NCBI RefSeq assembly: GCF_001625215.2
Contig: NC_030389.2
Location: forward strand, 40,785,454 to 40,849,453
Source: Daucus carota subsp. sativus
Taxonomy: Eukaryota; Streptophyta; Magnoliopsida; Apiales; Apiaceae
DNA: 64,000 bases
Direction of reading: 5' to 3'
A program made the position numbers and the translations under genes. How positions within the stretch are numbered: position 1 is the first letter of the stretch; each line of letters starts with the position of its first letter. The notes beneath the pieces were generated by a model, which was not told the DNA's origin, did not search any database, and was given only the letters and a program-made list of their open reading frames with translations. Below are positions 49,933 to 59,409 of the stretch, piece by piece.

Positions 49933-50474
49933 TATTAGATAGTGGGGGATGATAGTGGGTGTAATGATGGGAAAACTTGCTATTTATAATAACGTAAAGA
50001 AATGAGAGGGACATCCCAAAATAGTAACTGTAAAGAAATGAGAAGGACAAAAAGAGTATTTTATATTTTAAAATAAGGTCCTCTATAATTTTTTTTAAAG
50101 TTAAGCCAGTCCTATATTCATCAATTAAATTTGATAAAATTTTGACAATGACAAGGAGCGCCATTATTTGAGGGTGTCCGAAAACGTCAAAGCAAGGTAG
50201 TGAGTGAATGAGTAGGGTAGTGTAGTTGGCTAGTAGCTAAAGCCTAAAGCCGTGGCCAAGCTAAGCCTACGGTGGGTTTAGCCTAGCCGCTGGGCATTTA
50301 TACAAATTAAATCGCTAGACGTTAGGAAGGAGGTGTTGTTTATGATTTCCTACCCAGTGCCTTGCGTGGGGCCATCGAAATTTTACTAAACTCAGCGCAG
50401 GAAGGAGATGAAAATTAGTATCGCTAGACGTTAGGAAGGAGATGAAAGCACCAAATGAATTTATATAAATACAT

Positions 50475-50476
50475 TA

Positions 50477-50539
<63 letters not shown>
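50475..50539. repeat. (TTA)n microsatellite
   Basis: About 65 bp of uninterrupted TTA/ATT trinucleotide repeat. Confidence 0.97.
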
Positions 50540-50541
<2 letters not shown>

Positions 50542-51978
50542 TATAAAGTTGTGCAGATGTGACATTTGAATGTTTCATATGATCCACAATTATTATTTAA
50601 CAAATTCAAAATTATTCTCCGGTCTTCCTAATTTATGTGTGTTCTAAGCATCTCTGGGGTTGAGACCTGTTAGGTAAAATATATGTGTGTCATCCTATGT
50701 GTCATCTAAGTGGCATTTTTAGATGATATGTGAAAAAAATACTGTCCAACCATTATCTTTTGGCAAAAAAAATATAAATAATCACGTTTGATTCAATAGA
50801 TTTGTTGAATTAGGAAAGCTATTAGGTATAATTTTAGCTTGACATAATTAAATATAACCTCATTGGAGTGTTTTTCTCTGCTGTTAGCAAAAAACTTGTA
50901 TAATCAATTGACATAATTATTATAGATAACAAATTTAGAAATCACCTTTGGAGATGCTCTTATAAAATGAAATTTGATTCCAATTATGGATAATTTATGA
51001 ATTTATAGTTGCAAGAAAATTCAATAAATATTATAAAAAAATATTCTTTTTGGATGTTATAGAAAAATGGTTTGACCTAACATGAAACGGAGGAAGAAAG
51101 TATGTTATAGAACCTCTGTCTTCCTCAATTATTTATATTGAAACAGTGGGCTCGATACGTATTTTAAGATTCTTATAAGATATATTTGAAAAATTATTTT
51201 TATTTTTTCTTGAATAAGATTTTAATCCTTAAATTTGAACTAAAGAAACCTTTTTAAAAATTATAACCTATATTATATATATATATATACGTGTTAAATT
51301 ATGTGTCAAATAATGTTTTTTTACTATTTAAATTTGTTCGCCTTGCAAACTGTTCTAATAATTTTCTACGAGACAACAATAACCCACCAATTGTGTTATC
51401 CAGTCCCACCAATGTGTCAAATAGTTAAAAAAAATAAAAGAAATCGAGAGTGAACAGACACCCTAACTAATAATATAAGGGTCCATCAGAATATCTACTC
51501 CGATTCAGTGTTGATTGACGTTGAGTTGTGAGACATGGCAAGTCTATGTCTCCACCATTAATCTTTCAATTAAAGATTTCTCATTCATCTATTGCAGCAC
51601 AAGGTCCACAACTTTCTTTCCACCCATGTTGACTAATGATCACACTATAAGAAAACAACATTGCATTAGTTGTATCAATTGGAAATTAATCACACCGTTT
51701 TATCATATTTAGAATTGTCAAGTTTTCTATAATTATGTTATTTGAATTTCATCAAAGCGATAATAATCCGAAACATCAAGAATAAATTAGGCCATTGTCT
51801 CTTCTTTGGCCATTTGCACGAATCCGTAAATTAGGAGTACGTACTGTCGGCAACAATATTCTCCCAAACATTTTGTTTTTTTCTAGCTACCGAACAATAT
51901 TTTGCAATCTTGTTATGGAAATAAGGACAACGTATTTTAGAATATTAATTTTCAATAAAATTAATATTATTTTCCAGT

Positions 51979-52087
51979 ATTTTTTTTGACAATGCAGGCT
52001 TATATTCTCGGGGTGAGCCAGAATCGAACTTGAGTATCCCCAGACAACAAAAAATAAATCCACCACGGAACTATCCAATCGTGCTCA
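51979..52087 (-). mobile_element. tRNA-derived SINE, ~109 bp
   Basis: On the minus strand it begins 'gagcacgattggatagttcc' (box A-like part of a tRNA), continues to a good box B (GTTCGATTCTGG), and ends in a short A-rich tail. Flanking sequences attattttccagt (51966-51978) and attatttttcagc (52088-52100) match at 11 of 13 positions and form the target duplication. No intact tRNA fold was found, so it is a SINE rather than a tRNA gene. Confidence 0.65.
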
Positions 52088-52410
52088 ATTATTTTTCAGC
52101 ATTATGTAGATTACAAATCAATCAATTATGGTTATATTTAACGGGGCAATATTTACTCTGAAATTTAACTAGACAGAATGGTTGAGGAGGCCTGAATTCA
52201 ACCGTTTAGAAAAAGACAAGCACGAAAGAAGACAATCTCCCCTAGCTAATAATTATGGAGAGCCGGCAAGAGTGGCCTCCGTTTAAGGGGGCAGCAGTAC
52301 ATTTGTAGCCAAGCCGATTTACAATTTGCAAGAATGAATAAATGATACCAGTCCTCTTCTTATTACTTAACTACCCTTATGCAGAAAGCCCAACTTTATC
52401 ACTACCACAG

Positions 52411-52956
52411 TTAGGGGTGAGCATTTGGTCGGTTCGGTCCAAAACCGGACCGGACCGAATAGACCGAGAACCGAAGTTTGAATTTTTTTCGGACCGGACC
52501 GGATCGAAGTTTTATAATGGACCGAACCGGACCGAACCAAAATAATTCGGTTCGGTCCGGTCCGGACCAAAAGAACCGAAATTATTTTAAAAATAATTTT
52601 TTTTTATTATAAATAAAACTAAAATTCATGATTTATTTAAAATTTTCATATTAATTAATCACCCCCAATTTATTAAAGATATATATAATTAAATTTACAA
52701 ATTAGATATTATAATTATAACATATAACATATATATAATATAAATTAAAATTAAAATTATATTTATTTTGGACTATTCGGTCTATTCGGTCCGGACCGAA
52801 TTTTTTTTTTACGGACCGGACCGGACCGAAATTTATTTCGGTCTATTTGGTCCGGACCGAATGGACCGAATTTTCAGAAAATTAGGACCGAACCGGACCG
52901 AATTTACACGGTTCGATTCGGTTTTTCGGTTTCGGTTCGGTTTTGCTCACCCCTAA
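52411..52956. mobile_element. hAT-like MITE, 546 bp, with matching empty site
   Basis: Ends ttaggggtgagca and tgctcacccctaa are perfect inverted repeats. The interior is rich in 'ggttcggtccggaccgaa'-type motifs in both orientations. It is flanked by an 8-bp duplication (TACCACAG / GTCCACAG, two changes). The paralogous site near 61.35 kb reads straight through one copy of that 8-mer, showing the uninserted state. The long open frames here come from the repeat. Confidence 0.9.
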
Positions 52957-53118
52957 GTCCACAGTCCACAAGAGCCCAAAATCTCCGATATCATTAGTCC
53001 GACAAGTTCGAATCTTTGTCAAAAACAAGACCGTGATTACGGGGTGTTAACTTAAAAACAGTGACTTTTTATTTATAATAAAGAAATGGAATAGAAGTGA
53101 AAATTAAATAAGTTAATA

Positions 53119-53353
53119 CTCCCTCCGTCCCATTTTAACTGTTTTTGACTTTTTTACACGTATTTTAAGATGTTAAAAAAATTACATCTAAACATGATTA
53201 TTTTTTATAAAATTTATATCAAACAAAAGTTTAAAGTCTAAACTTTTATTTGATATAAGAATTGAAATTTTTTATTGAGTGTAGATATTGTTTTTTTACA
53301 CCTCAATATACGTGTTAAAAAGTCAAACATCAGTTAAAATGGGACAGAAGGAG
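53119..53353. mobile_element. Stowaway MITE, 235 bp
   Basis: Starts ctccctccgtcccattttaa and ends ttaaaatgggacagaaggag, flanked by TA. The corresponding part of the second duplicate lacks it together with neighbouring bases. Confidence 0.9.
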
Positions 53354-53771
53354 TAAAGTGTTTAGAAAAAAAAAGTAGAAGCTGTGGGAGAGAAGATAGC
53401 ATTGTAAGATTATTAAAAGTGTTTCTACTTTTTTACAAGAAAAGCAGAAGCAGTTTTTGCTTCTTGCAAACAAACACCACCAACGATAACTAACAAGAAA
53501 TAAACTAATATAACTCGCTAACGATTTATTATGATTGGATTTCTTCGAAACTTCAGCATTATGCTTCAGGTTTAGAAGTAGAATGTAATTTATTTTAATA
53601 TGAACAATAGATTATATTATCTCAGCGACAACAAATAATTTTGTATTTAATACAAGTTCTGACATGATTCCGTCACTTAGGAACACCGTACATTCGGAGA
53701 TGCATAGACACCAACATTTCCGATGGAAATAGTTAACAGCAAGCACTACATGGGTTCTTGTCCACAACAAA

Positions 53772-54287
53772 TCACAGCATCTGATCAGTTGACAAGAAAC
53801 TATACATGATCATATCTCTAATATCCCCTTTGTTAAACCCATACTTCCTCAACAGCCCTTCTTTTCTGAACCCAACTTTCTCAAGCACCCTTTGAGACCC
53901 TTTATTTTCTTCTTCCACCAAAGCCTCTATCCTTGCCAAGTATGAAAATTTCTTCAACACCTTAGCTATGGCCTTTTTCAATGCAACAGTGGCTATGCCA
54001 AGCCCCCAATACTCCGCGCTAAGCGCGTAGCTGACATGAGCCCGATGATGATCGTCTCCGGGTTCAGGCTTGACTGAAACATAGCCTATGCATGTGTCAT
54101 CCATGCAGATGGAGTGGCGCCAGGGATGTGGTATAGCAACTTGCTGAATGTATGTGAGTGCTTCATCTCTGGAAGTGATGCTGGGCCATCTTAGGTATTG
54201 AGTTACCTTGTCATCACTGGCCCATTTCAAGAAATCATCAGCGTCTGAAATCTTGAAGGGCCTGAGAGAGATTCTTGCTGAGTCCAT
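53772..54287 (-). CDS. GNAT-family acetyltransferase (intact, copy A)
   Basis: A single-exon 171-residue protein of the RimJ/RimL-like plant GNAT family (such as Arabidopsis At2g32030/At3g22560). The N-terminus MDSARISLRPFKISDADDFL is the usual strand/helix opening. The acetyl-CoA pyrophosphate loop is at about 95-102 (EYWGLGIA), followed by 'ARIEALVEEENKGSQRVLEK', where a variable residue pair and Asn/Ser contact the cofactor. Such enzymes transfer an acetyl group from acetyl-CoA to an amine; the substrate here is unknown. The start ATG matches the family start. The gene is divergent from the GNAT pseudogene at 54872, sharing a ~585-bp promoter region. Its counterpart at 61807-62327 is broken. 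Confidence 0.92.
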   Translation of the reverse strand: MDSARISLRPFKISDADDFLKWASDDKVTQYLRWPSITSRDEALTYIQQVAIPHPWRHSICMDDTCIGYVSVKPEPGDDHHRAHVSYALSAEYWGLGIATVALKKAIAKVLKKFSYLARIEALVEEENKGSQRVLEKVGFRKEGLLRKYGFNKGDIRDMIMYSFLSTDQML

Positions 54288-54871
54288 TTATTAGATTGAA
54301 GAGATGAATCCAAATACAGAGTAATATTTTGGATGATATTCAGGATAAGAATACTGGCCTAAGCTTGAATATGACCCTATTTAACTACACGCCACAGTAT
54401 TATAAAAAACGGGAATCAAACTTAATCGGTAAAAACACGAAATAAGGATTAATCAGAGATTTATTGGACTGACCAGAGATTAGATGATAAATTGAATAAT
54501 CTGATATTTAATCAGTACAATGAGTTACGGAAAATGGATTAGTCGGTGATTAATCACGGGCTTTTAGAACAAAGAGTTTGCACAAAATGTCAAAGATAGA
54601 AGAAAAAGTTGGAGTCAAAGATCATGCAGCAGCCTAGATTGACTAGTTTCACAAGAATCTTATCAGTTGCAGAGTGGCTGAAAATATATTATCCACTGCT
54701 TGGTCTCCAAGTAATAGAAATCTGTCATCAATTATAGATTCAAGCTTCCCGGAAATTTCTTTGGGTATGGAAGACATGTATAAATAGGCTTGTCACATGA
54801 AGGCATGCTCTTCAAAAAAAAAGAACAAAAAAACATTTGAAGCACGACAGACACACACATATTTGCACATC
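54288..54871. promoter_or_regulatory. Shared divergent promoter region, copy A
   Basis: It separates the two GNAT genes. A TATAAATA box for the plus-strand gene lies at 54781-54788, 84 bp before its ATG. It is conserved in copy B (62328-62914), including 'ccactgcttggtctccaagt' and the TATA box, so it is probably the real promoter. The minus-strand TATA box was not identified. Confidence 0.6.
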
Positions 54872-55448
54872 ATGGCTGAAAATGAGATTCAGCCCAAGTC
54901 CGAAGATATACTAAATGATGAAGATGAGTATTCGAATATAAGTTTCAGGCTGATGGATGTGAATGACATAGATGATTTCATGGTATGGGCTACAGATGAT
55001 AAGGTGAGTCAGTATTGTACATGGTCTACTTACACTTCTAAGGAACAAGCTATGGACTTTTTCACTAACATCGTCGCTACTCGCTCCACATCCCTGGTTG
55101 AGAGCCATATGCCTCAAAAACCGCGCGATAGGATCCATTTCTGTGACACCATTCGAAGGCAATGATGCCTGTAGAGGTGAACTTGGTTATGTTTTGGCTT
55201 CAAAGTACTGGGGCAAAGGCATTGTGACAAGGGCTGTGAAAAAGGTAGCCTCAGTGATATTCGCTGAGTGGCCTCATTTGGAAAGATTAGAAGCTCTGGT
55301 TGACGTCGAGAATGCTGGATCACAGAGAGTGCTGCAGAAAGCTGGATTTCAGAGGGAAGGTGTTCTGAGGAAGTATGTGATTCAGAAGGGAAGGACTAGA
55401 GATATGGTGATCTTTAGCCTTCTTTCTAGTGAAATTGCTCAAAGTTAA
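54872..55448 (+). pseudogene. GNAT-family acetyltransferase, frameshifted (copy A)
   Basis: It matches the intact gene at 62915-63484 over its full length, including the ATG, the motif KYWGKGIVTRAVKK and the C-terminus. After residue 69 (FFTNIVA) it contains 7 extra bases (an 'actcgct' repeat-like insertion near 55074-55084), which moves it out of frame. The downstream half is open in the correct frame (from about 55098), so the break is recent or the only one. An intron is excluded because there is no GT...AG. A sequencing error cannot be ruled out. It is divergent from the intact minus-strand gene. Confidence 0.85.
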
Positions 55449-56282
55449 ATTTTGGTATTGTTTGGTTCTGTATGGGCTGGAATATTGGATTGTAATTTCT
55501 ATTATTATGCTGTTATGTCATATATATGTGAAAGAGCTGGTCACAGTAGAGCTAACTGCTAAGTTGGGTGCCCTGTTCAGTAAAGTTTGGATATTTGAAT
55601 TTCAGAATTAAGACTCTTGTGATTAAAAAAAATGAATTGATGGCAACCGACTGGTAAAAAATTTCCCTGCCCAGGCCTAATCCTTTAGAGAATACAATAC
55701 CAAATCCTGAGGTTTCCTTCCTTTTGATAAGATGAATTTACACATGTCCAGACTCTTGTAGCCTTAAAGAAAATGGAATTTTGCTGAAAGCTTCGAGAAG
55801 GCCCTGTTTAGAGCTTTAGCTGCTGTTCCTCTCCGCGGTGTAATTGCAGGCAAATGAATTTACACATGTCCAGAGTTTGTCCTGCATTGATCATTGCCCA
55901 AGTCCAATCATTTTTTTGATGAACCACTTTTCTATTCTTATTACAGAACTCGGTATATCTGATCAGTGATCAATGTTTCACAGAATGATGAACATAAAAT
56001 TCAAGTTACTATGATAGGATATTGGTACTTTATCAATTAAATTGTCATTAGATTTTGCAAGAATCTGAAGATTAACCGAGGAGAACTTCTGTTCTGTATA
56101 TTTTAGTAATATTGCTAATTAATTTTTAAATTGGTTGGGTAAAGTGCTAGTAATTAATAAATCTGAAGACTAGTAGGATTGCTAAAACATCACATGTACC
56201 CCAACAACTCTAATGGCGTAGACAGAACTAATCTTTCTTCTTCTGACAATGTGTTCACATTTTAACTAGAATATTACCAAGT

Positions 56283-56408
56283 TCATGTGGAATTGTTGCT
56301 CTTTAACCTCGAGAACTGTCCCATTCACGCGGAATTGTTGCTCTTTAACCTAGAGAACTGTCCCATTCACGCGGAATTGTTGCTCTTTAACCTAAAGAAC
56401 TGTCCCAT
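56283..56408. repeat. Three 42-bp tandem repeats upstream of the CNGC-like gene
   Basis: Units at 56283-56324, 56325-56366 and 56367-56408, each containing ggaattgttgctctttaacc and ending gaactgtcccat. They end 33 bp before the TATA box, in the proximal promoter position. Confidence 0.93.
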
Positions 56409-56440
56409 TTACTATTTCAAGTGGCCGGTGGTTTATCAGG

Positions 56441-56447
56441 TATAAAA
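56441..56447 (+). promoter_or_regulatory. TATA box of the CNGC-like gene
   Basis: TATAAAA, 113 bp upstream of the ATG and directly after the tandem repeats. The spacing is reasonable for a plant promoter. Confidence 0.6.
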
Positions 56448-56559
56448 AGCATGTCTTGTTGTCTCATTCCTCCTGCCCAGCAACTTCTTTGGCAAATAAT
56501 TAAGTTCAATCCTTTGTTTCAGCTATTTCATTGATACATTCAGGCCTGTAACTTAAGCT

Positions 56560-58350
56560 ATGACTGTGACAAAGAAAAATAAAGTATTGAGGCGCAGGGC
56601 ATCAGTAATTACAGTTCAAGTGAGCTCTCCGCCCTCCAATGATCCAGCGCCCCCGAATAATAATCCGGCAAAGAGCCCTTTTCATGCACTATATAAATGG
56701 ATTCCTGGAGTCATGAATCCACATTCTAGAAGGGCTCGATATTGGAGTAAATTCTTCATCTTCTTCTTTTTATTTGCATTTCTGTTACAAACTCTATACA
56801 TCTTTCTGCAGCACGTGAAGCAGGATAAAAATTGTATAGGTGATTTCGAACATTATTATGAGTATGCATTGTTTACTCAGCTGGAATGGACTAATATAAT
56901 TTACTTGTTGCACATAGCCTTCAAGTTTAGGGTGGCTTATGTCGATCCTAAATCTAGAGTCTTAGTTTACAATCCGAAAAAGGTGGCTCTTAATTATCTC
57001 TTTGGATACTTTACTATCGACTTGCTTTTATTTTTTCCATGGACTCAACGTTTTTTAGGACTGACACCCATAGTGTCCGATTGGTCTTATGAGCCAGTTC
57101 AGGTTTTATCTTTTTTGCAGTATCTTGCTGTGTTGTGTAGACTTCTTTCTTTATTTGCTGATCAGGCTACAGGCGCCCTCTTCTTTGAGTCATGGTCATC
57201 CAAGTTTGCTCTCAATCTTCTCGCTTTTTTTCTGTTTAGTCATGTGGTTGGATCGTTTTGGTATAACTTTGCATTAGATAGAGTAGATAAATGTCTCCGT
57301 AAAGCATGTGGCGAGTCCTGGTGCTTCGATTATATCTATTGTGAGCCCAGGAATCTGTACTGGGAAGTCATAGTTGATGCAACATTGTTTGAAAAGTGGA
57401 CCAATAACAAAAATGCAACGGCTTGTTTTAGTAGAGACGCTTATGACTATGGAATTTACGTACAAGCTGTCAGTCTAATGAAAAACTCTAATCTACTAAT
57501 GCGATACATATATTCACTATTTTGGGGGTTCCAGCAAATTAGTACTTTGGCAGGAAATCAAATTCCAGCTTTTTTTCTCGTGGAGGTTTTATTCACTATG
57601 TTTGTTACTGCTACGGGTCTCTTGTTGTTCTCCTTTCTCATTGGAAATATCCAAAACTTTCTCCAAGCTCTGGGACGTAGGAGTTTAGAAAATTCTCTAA
57701 GGCGCTCTGACATTGAGCAATGGATGAGCCATCGGCAATTACCAGAAGATCTTAAAGCAAAAATCCGTGAATCAGAACAATATAATTGGCTTGCCACCAA
57801 AGGTCTGAATGAATTGATGCTATTGGAGAATCTACCAGAAGACCTTCAAAGAGATATACGCCGACATCTCTTTAAATTTGACAATAAACTCCCCATTGTT
57901 GCCTCAATGGACGAGTCCATCAAAGATGCCATCAGGGAAAGAATGAAACACAACACATATATTGAGGGAAGTAGAGTTTTGGTTCGTGGAGGTCTAATGG
58001 ATAAGATGGTTTACATTGTTCAGGGGAAGCTTGAGAGTACTAGCGAAGGTGAGAATGTAGTTCCTTTGTCTGAGGGGGATGTCTGCGGCGCAGAACTTAT
58101 TACGCTGTGCCTAGAGCATTATGTGCTGAATAGAGATGGAGATAAATTCAGAATTCCAGCAGGAAAATTGGTGAGCAAGAGGACGGTTCGATGCATAACA
58201 AATGTAGAAGCATTTACACTTAGAGCTGCAGACCTGGAGGATGTCTTCAGTTTGTACTCTGGGCTTCTCATACAAAATCCTCTTGTTCAAGGTGCCATTA
58301 CCAAGGAATCGCTTTATCCAAAGAGTCTTTTGCGCAGTAGATCATACTAA
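56560..58350 (+). CDS. CNGC19/20-like channel, intronless
   Basis: A single 596-residue frame of the plant cyclic nucleotide-gated channel family, group IVa. The pore filter is AGNQ (residues 331-334), the form typical of CNGC19/20, within 'FWGFQQISTLAGNQIP'. Segments S1-S6 lie at about 60-370, followed by the C-linker (RRSDIEQWMSHRQLPEDL) and the cyclic nucleotide-binding fold with RGGLMDKMVYIVQGKLES and PLSEGDVCGAEL. Relatives conduct Ca2+ and cations in plasma membrane or vacuole and act in stress and immune signalling. Two oddities: relatives have many introns and about 750 residues, whereas this copy has none, lacks roughly 170-190 N-terminal residues and ends without the IQ calmodulin-binding region. 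This suggests a retrocopy that kept a full-length open frame. It has its own TATA box. Expression and channel activity are unknown; no poly-A tail was seen. Confidence 0.88.
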   Translation: MTVTKKNKVLRRRASVITVQVSSPPSNDPAPPNNNPAKSPFHALYKWIPGVMNPHSRRARYWSKFFIFFFLFAFLLQTLYIFLQHVKQDKNCIGDFEHYYEYALFTQLEWTNIIYLLHIAFKFRVAYVDPKSRVLVYNPKKVALNYLFGYFTIDLLLFFPWTQRFLGLTPIVSDWSYEPVQVLSFLQYLAVLCRLLSLFADQATGALFFESWSSKFALNLLAFFLFSHVVGSFWYNFALDRVDKCLRKACGESWCFDYIYCEPRNLYWEVIVDATLFEKWTNNKNATACFSRDAYDYGIYVQAVSLMKNSNLLMRYIYSLFWGFQQISTLAGNQIPAFFLVEVLFTMFVTATGLLLFSFLIGNIQNFLQALGRRSLENSLRRSDIEQWMSHRQLPEDLKAKIRESEQYNWLATKGLNELMLLENLPEDLQRDIRRHLFKFDNKLPIVASMDESIKDAIRERMKHNTYIEGSRVLVRGGLMDKMVYIVQGKLESTSEGENVVPLSEGDVCGAELITLCLEHYVLNRDGDKFRIPAGKLVSKRTVRCITNVEAFTLRAADLEDVFSLYSGLLIQNPLVQGAITKESLYPKSLLRSRSY

Positions 58351-58674
58351 ACTTGCACGAAGGTGTTGAAAGAACCGAAGAAGTGACCAAAAGAATTTTA
58401 CGTTGTTCTGTTCATTTCAGACCTGCTACTGCAGCGACCTAGAATAATTTCTAGTGCATCTTTAATTTATGTAATTTTAATTTGCACTTCAATGTGTTTT
58501 CAGTGGAACTCTTTTAATTCTTGTATAGGCTCTATGTATCCACTGCTCGTCTGATCCAAGTTAAAGAACTGTCATCAATCATAGTCTTCATAATTTCTTT
58601 GGGATGGAACTTGCACATATGTTAATAGGCTTCACTTCAAAAAACATAAGATAAAAAGATTCCAGCGAAAACAT

Positions 58675-59168
58675 TGTTGGTGAATATGGTGGTAACTTGG
58701 ATTTTTCTGAAGTCGTGTGAACACTTTCAGATTGAAGTTATTTGTGGTTCACCAAATAATTCAATCGGATAAAGTCAGAAATTCTGCAAGAAGAGAGAAT
58801 GTGTTTTGTTGTGTATTTCAAATGAACCATGTATATAGAAATGATCAATACAACATCTATATATAGATGTCAATAGATGTGTCTTTTTGACAATAGGCAC
58901 ACCTTCATCCAAATAGATTTGTCTAATGGCAATAGACATGTCTTATCCTAATAAATGTGTCTAATGTCAATGGATAAATCTAATGCCAATAGACACTTCT
59001 CTTCCACTAGATGTGTCCAATGCCAATGAACATGCCTCATAAGCACTAACACTAAAATCATAATAATGTCGAACAAAGCATACACTCCGTACTCTCCTGA
59101 CTTGTTCGATGTAATATTATGATTACATTGATCAACTAGTTAATTCAATTACACTAAAATATCCAACA
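58675..59168. mobile_element. Solo LTR, 494 bp
   Basis: TG...CA ends (TGTTGGTGAATATGG to AAATATCCAACA) with a perfect 5-bp target duplication AACAT (58670-58674 and 59169-59173). The intact GNAT leaders read through 'gaaaacattt' at the equivalent position, showing the empty site. No internal region remains. It may be in either orientation. Confidence 0.8.
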
Positions 59169-59409
59169 AACATCATATAAATAACTACGCCTCAAGCCGA
59201 AGGATGTGAATGACAATATTGAAAATTTCATTGTGTTTGTGTGGGCTACAGATGATAAGGGGAGTCAATATTGTTCATGGTTCCACTTACACTTCAAAGG
59301 AACCGTCTACGAATACTCAAATACCGCGCGATAGGATCCATTTTGTGATACCCTTTTAAGGGGAATGATGCTTGTAGAGGTGAATTGTTATGCTTTAGCT
59401 TCAAAGTAC

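Larger units (their letters stand above)
49144..50056. mobile_element. Outer Stowaway-type MITE of a three-deep nest
   Basis: Starts ctccctccgtccccctcaat after TA and ends near ...gagaaggacaaaaagag before TA. The halves on either side of the inner elements are complementary in character ('gtgggtgtaatagtag' left, 'gtgggtgtaatgatggg' right). It is interrupted by the element at 49325-49932. The right terminus is diverged. Confidence 0.65.
50057..52384. other. Intergenic DNA, no gene seen
   Basis: It holds a (TTA)n run, a SINE at 51979-52087 and a 22-bp direct repeat (atcgctagacgttaggaagg at about 50.31 and 50.42 kb) of unknown origin. Short frames lack any support. Confidence 0.5.
52385..55903. 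repeat. Duplicated segment, copy A (GNAT pair)
   Basis: It aligns collinearly and in direct orientation with 61327-63929, from 'aaagcccaactttatcacta' to 'tgatcattgcccaagt'. Copy A additionally contains a hAT MITE (52411-52956), a Stowaway (53119-53353) and some flanking sequence absent from copy B. Both copies hold a divergent pair of GNAT genes. Confidence 0.92.
55904..56559. other. Upstream region of the CNGC-like gene
   Basis: The left part is unassigned AT-rich DNA beyond the end of the duplicated segment. The right part holds three 42-bp repeats and a TATA box, described separately. Confidence 0.5.

Noticed and set aside
52011-52085. tRNA gene on the minus strand
   Set aside because: Box B is good but the arms do not form a complete cloverleaf, and an A-rich tail with target repeats is present; called a SINE.
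52342-52956. Open frames of 62-67 aa rich in RTGP and DRTE motifs
   Set aside because: They lie in the hAT MITE and reflect its ggttcggtccgg repeats in several frames.
55074-55084. Extra bases in the copy A plus-strand GNAT as a tiny intron
   Set aside because: Seven bases cannot be spliced and have no GT...AG borders; a frameshift is the simpler reading.
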